Shown: in pieces, positions 48,380 to 61,456 of the stretch | Numbering within the stretch: position 1 is the stretch's first letter | How the letters are laid out: every line of letters starts with the position of its first letter | The notes under the pieces: generated by a model | Database searches by the model: none | What the model saw: the letters and a program-made list of their open reading frames with translations, nothing else | Told to the model about the DNA's origin: nothing | Assembly (NCBI GenBank): GCA_949752735.1 | Contig: OX457039.1 | Location: forward strand, 42,988,199-43,052,198 | DNA from: Lumbricus terrestris | Taxonomy: Eukaryota; Annelida; Clitellata; Crassiclitellata; Lumbricidae | Direction: 5' to 3' | Length of the DNA stretch: 64,000 nucleotides | Translations under genes and position numbers: made by a program

Positions 48380-49295
48380 ATGGAAAGATAAAGATAATGG
48401 TGACGCTGCTGATGTTGATTGTGGTCTTGATGTTATAATACTTATCTGCATCTTCATTTAAACGCTAATTAAACTCAATTTATGTGTAAAGTGAATAATC
48501 GCAAAGAACTCGATGTCATTCTTGTTTACATCCGCGCATTGGTGAATAACAATTTCTTAAAGTCTACATCAATCAGAACCAATAATTCTGTCTTACAGTG
48601 GACGTATACGGCCAAAATCTAATCAATTGTTCCCAATTATATTGTACAAGTTCCTATCGTTATCTGCAATATTTTTATGAGGATTGATGGACGATAATTA
48701 CATGAATTGCAATAATTTATTTGGTGTCTTCAATTTAAAACGATGAAACTTTAGAATTCTTGATAATTGCTGAAAGTTGCTTTATATTATGAAATGAACG
48801 ACATTTCTTCCGGCAATTGCTGGCGTAGGCCTAAACAATCATCAAAACAAAAGCCATCTATTGCTCAAACGTGGATAAATGTTGAACTTCATTCGATTTC
48901 AAGTGTCATCGGCCGTGTATTACAATACACATGCATTAGGGTGCATCAAACGCCCCAAAGTTATCAAAATGCATTGTCCCTAGGCTTAAAATGTTCCTTT
49001 TATCTCCAGTATATCCCTGATCAAAAAGCATAAAAATTAAAAATTGGTTAGGTATCCCACCTCCATTTTTTTAAATGTACATAATTATCATTCGACACAC
49101 TTATTAACATTACTTATTGAATTTGTCGGATTGTATGGCGTTTTAACAGGACTTGTTTTATGCTGGGGAAAAATATATCATAGTTACTATATGTTTTATG
49201 TTTTAAGTGTGCTTTGCTTTCTATGATATATGAAGTTAACTATTCTATGTTTCAACATAGAAGGTTTGGTTTGGCGGCAAAGTGCTAGCGGCACA
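48380..49295. other. gene-free stretch
   Basis: AT-rich. A frame of about 88 codons at 48767-49033 is open (ends LKCSFYLQYIPDQKA). I do not recognise it. It could be an eroded N-terminal part of the pseudogene that follows. Confidence 0.3.
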
Positions 49296-49300
49296 CGTGT

Positions 49301-50660
49301 TTGAAGATCTTCAAATTGAGACTTCAAAATCACCCGAGGTGGTATTATTCGCAAGGCTTCGTAAGAACTTCCAGCTCCTCAAGACCGATGTGGTCAGCAA
49401 CAGAAAGACTATCACGCTTTGATGATAATGTATTCAGCGAGAAGGCGAAACCATTCATTGACATTTGCAGAGAACAGTTTCGACAGAGATAGGCTATAGT
49501 TCACAGTTGTCCTTTCGTAGAGATGACTATAAGGAATTTGCAGATCTCTGCCTCTTGTTTCTTGATGGAGAAGTAGAAGGAGATAAAGTAACATTCAAGC
49601 GACCTGGAGCACTCCACAAGGCCAGATGGATGGCCAAATTGATTTATTCAACCAAGATATGTCTTTTTCAGCAACAGATTGCAAAGCTTCCATGCAACAC
49701 AATAATATAATAATATATTATTATATATTATGGCATTATGTGCTCCAAGCCTCCAAAGCTACTAACTGAACTGTACTGGTTATTGTGCCATACAAGAATT
49801 GCAGGGTAGCACTAAATATTGACTTTTTTCGCATATCATAAGGTATGTCCTCTGACAACTTAGTGGTAAAAAGTCCACGCTGTATGTGTGTGAGAGTGTG
49901 TGTGAGTGTGCGTGTGCATGCGTGCGTGCTGGAGAAGACTGTTGAAGCCTACCTTGTCCAAAGAACTCGAAAACACCCAGAGCGTCAGGTCACAAAAACG
50001 AGAGACTTCGTGAATTTTGTGATCCTGGTTTACAGCTCTTGGTGGATGACTTGTAGTTCGGTGACTGATGCGCCATGGAATGACTTGAAGCTATACAAAT
50101 CATTCTTGCAATATGACTTGCTGAATGCACAGGTCTCCGCGAGTGCTGTTCGTGCCTTCAAACGACATTTGTGGTATTTAACGGCAGAAATGGTGCCACT
50201 TGCACTGTTTAGTAATAATGTTCCAGACACTGAACGACGTGCCCTTGCTAATCGCCTGCTTTCAGTTAAGCCAAAAGAACGCTTGCAATTGCTGCAGAAC
50301 AGATTTGGATCGGGCTTTGGGAAACCTTAATTTCCAGATGTAATAACATCAACTCTTGCCGATCTTGAAGGGACTGACTCGTGGTATATGTTTGAAATAC
50401 TGCAAGTTGACACTCAGTTCCTCAACGAAGAGCTGTCCGACTGGTGGAGCCGCAATGACTATCAAGCTGCTATGAGAGACATTGAAGCACTCAACGTAAT
50501 CAATGACTGTGCTGAGAGAGGAGTGAAGCTTAGCTCGAATTTTCTGTCAGCATCAAAGACTGAACAGTGAACAGCATTATCAAGATGTGCTTCAAGTTGT
50601 GGAACAAGACCGGCAGATAAAATCCAATCCGCGCAAACGCGAGCCAACTTCCGAATGACA
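49301..50660 (+). pseudogene. broken copy of a multi-copy, transposon-like metazoan gene
   Basis: I recognise a protein pattern common as dispersed 'uncharacterized' copies in invertebrate genomes, but its function is unknown to me. Segments in order: FDDNVFSEKAKPFIDICREQ (49300s-49490); after a frame change RRDDYKEFADLCLLFLDGEV and TFKRPGALHKARWMAKLIYS (49510-49665); an unalignable stretch to about 50000; then DAPWNDLKLYKSFLQYDLLN, RHLWYLTAEMVPLALFSNNV and RFGSGFGKP, a single in-frame TAA (50328), FPDVITSTLADLEGTDSWYM and VINDCAERGVKLSSNFLSAS. A 7-bp tandem duplication (tgaacag twice, 50561-50574) shifts the frame. The tail continues EQHYQDVLQVVEQDRQ. Damage is light, so decay is recent. Transposon origin is inferred from copy number elsewhere. 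Confidence 0.7.
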
Positions 50661-51165
50661 ATATCCGCTTGACATGTGTCATGTAATAGCATCGCAACAT
50701 AAATGTTTTTACAATAGTAATAATAAAATTAATATATTCACTTCTAAGAATCTTTGCAATACTTTGCAATACTTCTGAAGATGGCTCTTGGCATCTATAA
50801 TGATAATGTTAAGAACCATTGGACCTATCTTTAAAGTCTTGTCGCAGCATAATAATGCATAATCTGTTCAGTGTGTTTGCCAATGTAAAACTTCAGTTGC
50901 TGGGTGGGATACCTAGAATATGTCAGAAAATTCTCAAATTTTGGGAAACACACTTTTTTAGTAATAGGAAAAGAAGTGAATTAGGGACAAAAACTTTTGA
51001 AGGTTTTTTAACAATTATGGGGCGTTTGATGCACCCTAACATGCATAGGCCTACACATTGTATTTTACACAATGTCATGCATAACAAACAAGCAAAAATA
51101 ATATTAGCAATACATCAACATTGACTATAATAAAAGTAATAGAAATAATAATAATATTTTTTGTT

Positions 51166-51246
51166 GCGACGACTCTCTATAACTGTTCAACTCGGTGGCC
51201 TTTCGAGGCACATTAGAAGACCCAGACCCAGACGAGATCCAAAGTA
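51166..51246 (+). pseudogene. retrotransposon 3' end fragment (family A)
   Basis: RRLSITVQ, then in the next frame FNSVAFRGTLEDPDPDEI, matches the C-terminal motif at 7258-7352 and 9095-9160. A frameshift separates the halves. A TAA-rich tract begins about 90 bp downstream. Confidence 0.55.
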
Positions 51247-51333
51247 GCACTTTATCATCATTTAGAACAATGTCTTCCGTTTCTCTTGTTTCTTGTACTT
51301 TCTGTTACTGGAGTTGTTTGTTGAAAATAATAA

Positions 51334-51455
51334 AAGAGTAATAATAAAAACAATAATAATAATAACAATAATAATAATGATAATAATAATAATAATAATA
51401 ATTAGAGCATAATAATAATAATAGGGCATACTAATAATAGGGCATAATAATAATA
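51334..51455. repeat. (TAA)n-rich tract
   Basis: ataataat units with caa, gat and aggcat interruptions. Probable tail of the family A fragment. Confidence 0.9.
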
Positions 51456-51761
51456 TCACGCTATCTGGTATTGAATTGCAACAGTCCAGGCGTGATAAGA
51501 CAAGCGAATGATCGTGCAATGGCATGCAAGTATGTGCATGCAACACCTCTCGTTGGTCATTGGTTGTCTACGAATATACATGTAGCTCCAAATTGAATGG
51601 CATCAAAAGCAACATGAGATTCAAACGCCAAGCGTGAAACAATAGTCACATGTCAGTAATAAAAATATATCCTGTAAACAATTATTACAAATGTGCATAG
51701 GCCTACATTAATGCACAAATGCGTATACAGACATATATATATATAGATATATATTTCTCGC

Positions 51762-51973
51762 ATTTGCTATAGCGCCCTTCAAGCTATATAACTACTCAGA
51801 GGCGCTCCCGATTACAGCGCGAACACTGCATCGGAGCTTCACGCTGAAGCGCAAGAGCAATTTTAAGTGAATGACTTGCTCAAGGTCCCTACGCGGCGCC
51901 TTGAGGTGGATTCGAAACATGGAACCCTCCGGGTTCACAGCACCGAATCCACCACTACACCACCGCGCCCTAC
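51762..51973 (-). mobile_element. tRNA-derived SINE, near full length, minus strand
   Basis: In complement: gcgcggtggtgtagtggtgg head, a tttcgaatccacctc B-box, cgccgcgtagggaccttgag, gatgcagtgttcgcgctgta, then gcgcctctgagtag and gggcgctata. This is the same order as 12641-12850, with some extra bases in the tRNA-like head. Confidence 0.85.
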
Positions 51974-52068
51974 ATGTACAATTGTACATGCACACACAAT
52001 CATGTATAGACAATAGACATGTACATACATACACATGGACTGCATACTCAAATACATACATATATGTC

Positions 52069-52069
<1 letters not shown>

Positions 52070-52114
<45 letters not shown>

Positions 52115-53192
52115 AGATCTATACACTTTTACATGCATTTGTAGACTATGCCCATAATAATAATTTATGAATACGTAACGTTTACGTGCACAATGTGTAC
52201 CCATTAATTATACAAAGATATTAATATTTGACGCATACATACTTCAAAACAATTATATATTTACTGTTTATTCATTGATTAATATATATATATATATATA
52301 TATATAAAGACTTACAAATAGCGATATACAGTTACACGTACATACATATATATATATATATGCTTGTATATGCATTATACATAAATTATACACACACACA
52401 TATATACATATATATAATTATATATATAATATATCATACATATGAATGTACAGAACTATAGATGGTTATAAAATCTTGTGATTTCGTCCATTGGATGACT
52501 ACATAAATGTTTACATGCGCATTAAACGCACTAAACTTTATATATATATATTTTATATATATATATGTATATGTATGTATATATATATATATATATAGTC
52601 CACGTTATTTGAAAAACGAAATGCGTCATCACGGAAGAATAGGTCTATCCAAGAATACCTGCTTCACTTTCTGCATTTAATATGTGATGTGATGTACAAA
52701 GTAGCCTAAGAGAAAATTTTCAAATTGCCTACAATTAACAAAAGAGGTCGAATCAAGAGGTTTTCGTAGGCTCTTTAAATGCGCAATATTATTTGACCTG
52801 ATGCGTAAGCATATCATTAGAATTGAATATCGATCTAAACACGAGATACATATAATATATGTATATATATATAAATAGTCTGCGTATGTATATATATATT
52901 ATATGTATGTAGTAAGTAAAGTAACTATGTGTATATATAAATATCATGGGTGCGTTTGACTTACGCAAGGATTCTGTGCATTGCCAGCCGTAAATCTGTC
53001 TGCTTCTGACGTCAGATTGATTTCCTTGTCATCACAAATCCCGACATACCTCACTGACCTCCGGATTTTAAATAAGAAGACACACCTGATCTGCATACCT
53101 GTCTACCATCACTGTATAATATTGTCGTGCAAAAATGGCTGGCGGAAAATCATCAATAGGTTATATATATATAATTTATATATACATAGTCT

Positions 53193-53235
<43 letters not shown>

Positions 53236-53300
53236 GCGTATGTACAGAAATAGTCCATATATATATTGTTCATGTGTATATATGCAGTCAATGTATAATA
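52070..53300. other. AT-rich stretch with TA tracts
   Basis: TA tracts at 52075-52111, 52281-52306, 52586-52600 and 53197-53231. The phrase tatagtctgcgtatgta occurs near 52875 and 53229. No gene recognised. Confidence 0.6.
52250..52400 (+). repeat. paralogous empty site of the mariner insertion
   Basis: atatttactgtttattcatt, gattaatatata, then acttacaaat, cagttacacgtacatacat and gcattatacataaatta match both flanks of the mariner at 53642-54322 without the element between them. Confidence 0.85.
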
Positions 53301-53641
53301 TTTATAGTTCATGCAAGTGCATATACAGTCAGTGTATAATTGTATATACATACATATATGTATATATATATATATATATAACCCATTCACATAATTATAT
53401 AGTCTAATAGTAAATTTATATCCGTGATAAATGCTTGCCTATTTTAAATATATGATCTTATTCCAAAATTTATATAACTGGCCTCTTTCAATAAATAACT
53501 ATGTTACAAAATTTTAATTCGATATTTAGGGCAAATATTTTTCAATTTGATTTGTAAGATTCCGCTATAAACAGAAGAGCGCTAGAAATATTTAATCAAT
53601 TACATATTTACTGTTTATTCATTGGTTGATATATATATGTA

Positions 53642-54322
53642 CAGGGTGGCCCATAATAAACCGGACTATTAGTTTTTGCAATTGCATCGCTTGAATAATC
53701 AAAGTAAACTGTGCAATAGCCCGGTTGATAGTGTCCTCGCTGATTTCGTCCCAGCATGCGGTCAGAGCTTCTTTCAAATGTTCAATATCTCGAATTCTCT
53801 GCCTGTAGACAAGCTGCTGAAGCATTCCCCAGATGGAATAGTCTACGGGATTCAAGTCCGGACTGTTCGGTGGCCAATTTTCTGGTTCAATAAAGTCTGG
53901 AACGTGAGCAGTGAGAAAAGCAACTGTTTTTCGTGAACGATGTGCAGGTCTTCCATCCTGCTGGAAAGTGAAATTGTGACCAGAGTGAGCTATAATGTCT
54001 GGCAATAATCCTTGATGTAGGACGACGTCACAGTAATAGGAACTGTTAACTTTTGCTCCTCGTTCAACGAAAACTAATGACGATTTCCCCAGCTACGACA
54101 CGGCAACCGAAACCATGATGCTCTGTTAGAAGTGCTTCCGACCTTTCAGTAAGCGTTCTGAAGGAATGTCTCGTTTCACAGCTACGTTGGCGTACACTCG
54201 ATCATTCTGTGAATTGGTTGTGTCATTTCTGTCTAATGATAGTTTTAAGGCGATAATTACTTTGATTATTCAAGCGATGCAACTGCAAAAACTAATAGTC
54301 CGGTTTATTATGGGCCACCCTG
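53642..54322 (-). mobile_element. internally deleted mariner (DD37D type)
   Basis: The 681-bp element has terminal inverted repeats of about 66 bp, differing at one position and beginning cagggtggcccataataaac. TA target duplications lie at 53640-53641 and 54323-54324. Long, almost identical ends imply recent activity. The interior keeps only part of a transposase on the minus strand. It is inserted in a sequence whose unoccupied duplicate is at 52250-52400. Confidence 0.92.
53680..54240 (-). pseudogene. mariner transposase, N-terminally truncated
   Basis: From about 54240 down the minus strand, frames carry SIMVSVAVS, LGKSSLVFVERGAKVNSSYY, CDVVLHQGLLPDIIAHSGHN, FTFQQDGRPAHRSR and WPPNSPDLNPVDYSIWGMLQ. 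The second and third catalytic Asp (QQD and PVD) are separated by 37 residues, the DD37D signature of the maT/mori branch of Tc1/mariner. The DNA-binding domain and first catalytic Asp are missing, and a stop interrupts the start of the remnant (HF-stop-QSIMV). It cannot transpose itself. It reads into the 3' inverted repeat. Confidence 0.85.
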
Positions 54323-54424
54323 TATATATATATATAAGGGATTGCAAATATCAATACACAGTTATACGTACATACATTCATATATATATATATATATATA
54401 TGCATTATACATAAATTAAGCATA

Positions 54425-55300
54425 CACATACATACATGTATATAATAGTTTTAAGATGATGGAGAGGTCGATCGATTTTTTCTGGCATATCATCAGATCC
54501 ATCTCCTCCTCAGCGACAATAAATGCAAATGTCCTGCATGGAACGTCCTGCGTTTGTGTTCCGATTCCGAAAAAGGCGCTATGTAAATTGACAGCTGAAA
54601 TAGAGAACTATCAAGAGTCTAATTAATGCAGCTGAGTAAAATGTCGATGAAGGCCATTAAACCATAGACCTCTTTATCCAGACTTTCGCAGCGACTTTCA
54701 ACTACTTTAGGCTAGCCCGAAGTTTGGAGTAAATGACTAGAATTGTTTAAGATCCGTCGTGCGAATTGCATTGTAGTCAATTTATTGTTGTGTGTTCACG
54801 CATCGATGCGTCATACATTGCACAGACCATTGTAGGTTAGAGATGATGGACCGAATGGTATCTTATGCCGATTTCCGGTTCCGGATACCTGGTTCCGGAT
54901 ATCTGGTCTGTCTTTTTGCAGACTCCAGATTCGATCCAAAATATCGGTAAAACTTATTCTTATTTGGCTCTGAAGAAACAATTCTAGCATTTTGTCCGAT
55001 TTGATGTTTCTGCAATTTGTTTTGCTGCGGCAGCTTAAAATTTTACAATTTAACACGGATATTCGATGATAAAGATACCCATACCCATGAAAGGTCACCA
55101 AAACAAGAAACTGTTTTGCATTAAGAAGAAAGGAAATTGTCTTTTGGCAAATGTAATACTTTTTGGTATTTGTCTCGATAGCTAGTCTAGGCCTCCAAGG
55201 ATGTGGCGATTCCAATTAATCGATTTAGAGCGAAGTTCGGTGAAAACCGTTTTGCGAATCAATATTCGGTCCATCTCTAATGTTGGCACATAATGTAAGC
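54425..55300. other. gene-free stretch
   Basis: Minus-strand frame 54811-55215 is open for about 134 codons but is not recognised. It includes a short duplicated tccggatacctggttccgga-like word near 54880-54905. Confidence 0.35.
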
Positions 55301-55303
55301 ATG

Positions 55304-55304
<1 letters not shown>

Positions 55305-55337
<33 letters not shown>

Positions 55338-55503
55338 TGTATGTATGTATGTATGTATGTATGTATGTATGTATGTATGTATGTGTGTGTGTATGTATGT
55401 ATGTATGTATGTATGTATGTATGTTTGTATGTATGCATGCATGCATGCATGTATGTATGTATGTATGTATGTATGTATGTATGTATGTATGTATGTATGT
55501 ATG

Positions 55504-55573
<70 letters not shown>

Positions 55574-55622
55574 TGTACGTATGTATGTATGTATGTATGT
55601 ATGTATGTATGTGTATGTATGT
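55305..55622. repeat. (TATG)n microsatellite array
   Basis: About 75 TATG units with a gcatgcatgcatgcatg core near 55434-55451 and two taaatatg variants. Frames of MYVC/IHTY are artefacts. Confidence 0.97.
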
Positions 55623-55629
55623 GTATACA

Positions 55630-57825
55630 TATATATTTGATGCACAATAATAATATGAATGCATATTTGCGTATATATATGTATGCATGTTTTGTTTACG
55701 CATACATGTATAATCGCATTTAATCTAAGTTTTGCACGGATATATTTCTATTTGTTATGTATGTTGTTCGACCAACATTTTTATCTTTAAATAATAATCG
55801 AGATCACATGACCGCAGAAATAGTTTGATTGATGTGTGAGCACTGGTTAACTAGTTAAGTTTATTGACACCATGTGAAATTGAAACAAACCAGCCGCTGC
55901 ATGTCAATCAAAGAAATGGCGAACCTGTTAAACCGGACCTTGGTTCTTTTAGATTCTATCTACTTGTTTAAAATGTTGCATGCTTACCCAATTCTCAATA
56001 CTTGTCAGTGTATATTTTGGAGCTGATCGGTTTGCTTGTTTTTTAAGCCTTAGCCTATGATTAAATTTAATGATAAGTATATAAGTGTGCAACTGTGCAT
56101 GTCTGTACTTTTTCATACAGCCCCTTCAGTATAGTTATACTGGCAAATGTCAGCACAAGTGCGAAGAGTTATCTGCAGTAATAGCATCTTGTATTAGTTT
56201 TTCAGAACATGATGGCATTGATGGTTTTTAATTTTCCAGCAGTATGAATCCATATTTATATAAGTGATGATGTATGCAAATATGTTAATAAATGTATGCA
56301 TTCACTTGCATGCACTTATGAATGCTATATTTATATAAACAATGTGTTGGTATGTATGCATCAATATATTACGTATATATATATATATATATAGCAGTTT
56401 ATAACACTCACGTTAGTATATGCATCTAATTATCAACATCATTCATATAATTATAGGAAACACCGGAGAATCTCCATCAAAGATCAATCGCAGGCAAATG
56501 CCATTCAACGAATGCACGACAGTCTTCTCTGCCCAACTATGGTTACTTAGAGCCGCGTTCACCTGCCTCCATACATGAACAGAGGTACACATAACATGTA
56601 AATGTATGTCCTGCCTTCCCTCCTCTATGCATGCGTACATGCATGCACTGTGCATGCTTCTTGGTATCTGTGCATTTGCAAAATGTAGCACTAAGAAATA
56701 TACTGACTTGCTTACTTACCCTGAGCCAAGCCAAGAAAAATTTGAGCATGTTGACATATGCTTACTCATAACTTTAGACACACATACACACATACGCTTA
56801 AACTTTCCAATATAATATTCGTTATGCAATTAAGCAATGCAACAATGTGATAATTTATCAATAGTTTCCACAAGTGTATGTTCTTAAAATAGGAAAGAAT
56901 CTAACCTCTGATCCAATAAATTTTTACCACTTTAAGAATTTTATTCATAGGTTCTAATTGAACTAAATTCGTTGTTGTTTTATTCATTTGTTATACATGT
57001 TGTTTTGCTCACTATATCCATTTCGTGCTCAATAGGCCTATTCAATTTTGAAATGTTTCGGTTTTCTGCTTTCTGCAATAAGCACCCTCTTTTATTTCTG
57101 CAGTTATTCTACCATAGGTCTGCTGAGTGATTTTGAATCACTGCAGGCATCTGTGCGTATGTGTGTGCGTTTGGGTGTGGGCGTATGTGTGTCGAGCGAG
57201 TGCGTATGTGTGTGTGTGTGGGTGTGTGCATGCATGTGTGTTCGTATTTATTTATGTTTCTTTACTTCCAAATGCATGCATATATATAATATATTATATA
57301 TAATATATATAGTATATAATGTATAATATATATATAATATATAATATATATAATACATATATACAGTCTGTACGGACGGCATACATTTAACTGGTAGTTT
57401 CTTATCACAGAGTCAAACTTGCAAAAACTTCGCAACGAACTCAGAATTCCTTGGCTAGACAGACATCAAGATATGACCATAATACTATCTCGCCTGTGCC
57501 TAGAATCATGACGCATTAGCCGCTGCTGCGTGCACACATTGCAAAGTGAACATTGACTTCACTCTGCATGTATAACCGAACCGATAGCAAGCTCTGCTTT
57601 GCAATTAAAAACACCAGTTAAAGTTAAATGCACAACAATTATAATGTGCCCTGATTTCTTAACTAACCGTCACATGCATGTTGAAAAATGAAAACCGTTC
57701 TTGCGAAAAACACTCTTTTCAATAAGTGATTTTGTGTGTGTCTTAGATTTACATTTTCTTGTGACTGTGAGTGCGTTACAACAGTCACGCTAGACAGATA
57801 TTAAGACATGACCAGTCATAATACT
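55630..57825. other. AT-rich gene-free stretch
   Basis: TA tracts at 56371-56393 and 57280-57360 and a GT-rich stretch at 57155-57242. No gene recognised. Confidence 0.5.
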
Positions 57826-57831
57826 ACTAGT

Positions 57832-57855
57832 CTACTACTACTACTACTACTACTA

Positions 57856-57931
<76 letters not shown>
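57832..57931. repeat. (ACT)n-(TAA)n microsatellite
   Basis: ctactactact passes into about 28 TAA units. Confidence 0.95.
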
Positions 57932-57932
<1 letters not shown>

Positions 57933-57934
57933 TT

Positions 57935-58450
57935 CTCTATCAATTATGTTCTGCTTATCTCATCTCTCTTACTCATCAATTTTTTTAATAAAATTCATAT
58001 ATATATGATATCCACACATACATGCATGAGTACATGCATACTTTTGGACTATATAAATTTAGTATACATATATAATATAATATATACATACATGTTTAAA
58101 AGCACACATACGTACATGTAGATGCATGCATAAAAACATGAATATTCGTGCATGCATGCATACATACTATGTAAACATATAAATACATGGAAAGCCACTT
58201 TTCTACATGACCTCTCCCTTGTATAAGTTGTATACATAGTCCATGGTTCTGCTTGCTCCACATGGGCAACTGCTCAACATGTCCTGCCCCAGTGATCTGT
58301 TCTTGGTCTAATTCTGTATATAAGTTGTTACACTTCTAAACTTGCCTCTCTCCTTGCTACACTTGCGGTCTTGGGTCAGCTTTAATATGCTGAATTTCTG
58401 ATGATGCATACAAGTCTACAAGCAGTGCCTGTCATCCAGTTTAATCGCAT
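57935..58450. other. gene-free stretch
   Basis: Nothing recognised. Confidence 0.4.
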
Positions 58451-58454
58451 GCAG

Positions 58455-58785
58455 TGTCATGGGACATGAGTGTCATGGGACATGAGTGTCATGGGACATG
58501 AGTGTCATGGGACATGAGTGTCATGGGACATGAGTGTCATGGGACATGAGTGTCATGGGACATGAGTGTCATGGGACATGAGTGCCATGGGACATGAGTG
58601 CCATGGGACATGAGTGCCATGAGACATGAGTGTAATGGGACATGAGTGTCATGAGACATGAGTGTCATGGGACATGAGTGTCATGAGACATGAGTGTCAT
58701 GGGACATGAGTGTCATGAGACATGAGTGTCATGGGACATGAGTGTCATGAGACATGAGTGTCATGGGACATGAGTGTCATGGGAC
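58455..58785. repeat. 16-bp minisatellite, ~20 copies
   Basis: The unit tgtcatgggacatgag repeats with single-base variants (gccatggg, tcatgaga, tgtaatgg). Each unit contains TGTC and GACA arms around ATGG, so it can self-pair. Confidence 0.96.
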
Positions 58786-58789
58786 CTAA

Positions 58790-59453
58790 GCTGCTAACGA
58801 TGCCGATAAGGGATTTTACCATCATAATCGCTGTCTTCCCAGCGTGACCTCCCGAGATTATGACCTGTCACCGGAACGAATAAAGCAGCCTGCCATGGAC
58901 ATTGGACAAACAGCTGGCTTGATTTCTATTATTATATAGCGCCAGTACTAAGCTGTTCTCCCTGATGTGGCTTTGATATGGCAATGAATTAAGATTTCGA
59001 AAATTTACATTTGCATCACTGAATGCATGCAGGCACCAAGTGATTGGTGACAACTAAAAATAGAAGAATTTCCACGTGCTCTCCGTATGCTGAACTGCAG
59101 CAGACTATGAAGAACTGAACAAGACAACATCTGTTGCCGAAAATATCGCGCTTATCGTGCACAACATACATGTACCTGGAATTCGAAGACTGCATCATTT
59201 ACATGTCATGCATATATAGCAGTGAACTCGCAACTCTGTCGCTTTATTAGCTGTTGTAATCCTAAGTAATGTAAGAGTTTACATGATTAATTGGTCAACT
59301 GTACTCAGTCGGCATGCATTCAATTGCAATAACAATCCTGTTTTTAATAACAATCTTTTTTAAATTTCAAACTGACATACCGCAGGATAACTGCAAGGTA
59401 TAATTGTATATATTACCTTAGTCTAGTATGAACGGATAATAGTCACAATTGGG

Positions 59454-59516
<63 letters not shown>

Positions 59517-61450
59517 TTGATAGGCTTGTAAATGTAAATGCGTGCACGTCATCATAATAAAACATTAAAGTGCATTTAATTTTGAAATATCTGCGAATTG
59601 CTGCAATTTATATATACCTGTGAATATCTCAAAGGTTGAGCGACGGAATGCCTTGCAAACGCAGGATGAGACTCAGGTGTGTGATGCCATATCGGTATAC
59701 ACTATAACATTGACTGAAATGCTTCTCACTCGATCATAGGCGGATGATGAAGAAACAGAATGAAGATTCCGGATCGCAATCAACTGATGAATTGATCTTC
59801 ATTTGGAACATTAGAGACAGTCACTGATAAACAGATCAAGCACAGAATCCCTGACGATGATCCAGTTCATCTCAAATAATCAGTCAATGTATACCGTTGA
59901 AAACGACGAAGGACTTGACGTTCGATCACCTATAGCTCTTCCAGGTCTCGATCATGACCCTCGGCAGACAAGTCTGATCTGTACAGCAGTTGATGATGGT
60001 GTGTCGCCATGGTTACACAGTTCCGTTGAAAATTCTCGGATCGCGCGTACATACATGTGTGTTTATAAACGTCAGCAACGAACACTTGCACGCAGCACAA
60101 TTTCTCTATCTGTGTAAAATGTTGTGTTTACTTCTGCAGTCTATGTGCATGGACAGGAAAACGTCAGAGCAATGTTTCCATAACATTGCGCTTGAACTGC
60201 AGTCGTATTATTATCGTCTAGCGCTGCAGTGTACACTGTACACACGGACGGCAAGCGTATACGCACGTGTACACAACGATCGACTCTGTTCACGCAATAG
60301 CTTAAAAACTCTGCTTCGGCAGGCTGCAGCTGCTGGGAAATTAGACGTATATACGATTCCTGCTCATGGATTCAAGAAGGAAGGAATTAAGCAGCGCTGG
60401 AACGATTGACGGATGGAGGGAGGAATCCATCTTGGACGAAAACGACGACGACGAAGACGACGATGTCGTCATTAGAAGAAACTTTTATTGAAGCGGAATG
60501 ATAAATCGAAACGGTCGCTTCTAATGCGGCGGCGAGCAGATGCCCGCCGCCACCGCCTCCGCCGTCGTCGACCTAAAAGCCCCTAACCGCCGGGCCTGCA
60601 GGCGCTCCTCCTCCTGCACAACCACCACCAGCAGCAGCCGCCTGTCCACGTTGCATCCCGAGCGACCGAACTGATGCGGGGATAAATACGAATTAGCGAA
60701 GACTCAGTGAAGCGCCTCCTTGGCGCCGACCGACAGAAGCTCTCATGCATACGAGAGGAGGACGAGCTATAGCGAAGCCGTAATTTCTTAAGTGTCATCG
60801 CCGATGTCTGCCTGTGCACGTCCTTGTCTTCGTCTGTCTCGCTGGCTATCCGTAAATGTCCGGCTGTCTGCGTGGGTGCGTGTGGGCGTGCGTGTGTGTC
60901 TCTCTGTCTAAGCTGACGACCACCGTCAAGCTAAACACACGCGACCGCCTCCTCTGCTTCTCCGCCTTCTTTTCGCGACGTATAGGCCTAGTATACATGC
61001 TATGTACATGCCACAACACTCGCATCCGATTTTCTACGTTTTGCTTTCTGATGCCATTTATCAACCTATACCTAGAATAGCTTCTTCCTCTTGGGTAAAT
61101 AGACCATGCGAGATATTGCATGCATGCTCTCAAGTCTCAACTGCTAACTCGCTCGTTGAAGAGTCATGCATCGATCAGACAGAGTCTGCAGTGTGTGACG
61201 TGAAAGATTGACCAAGCAATTAACGTGTATACCTTGCAGACTGCATCAATAGGGTATCAACTGGTGGTGGAGTTGCATGGTCTGAGGCTCAAGTAAAGGT
61301 GCTATATAAATGGTCATATACATACATACATATACACAAGTAGCACGTGCCATAGAATCTGGTTATTTCAAAGTAAACCACAATTAAAATTTGTATGTTA
61401 TTATTATGCAGGAGCATCGATCGGATAAGGCCGCGTACAGGTAACGTATA
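58790..61450. other. gene-free stretch
   Basis: A compound TA-GT microsatellite lies at 59460-59516 and a GC-rich patch at 60530-60720. Plus-strand frames at 59857-60409 are open but unrecognised. Words near 61300 (aggtgctatataaatgg) resemble the SINE tail. Confidence 0.4.
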
Positions 61451-61456
61451 GGCACC

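Noticed and set aside
54811..55215. 134-codon minus-strand frame
   Set aside because: Recognised by no motif, embedded in AT-rich DNA, no splice or start context.
59857..60409. Plus-strand frames of 86 and 139 codons
   Set aside because: No domain or homology I can name. Length is not unusual for unique DNA of this GC content.
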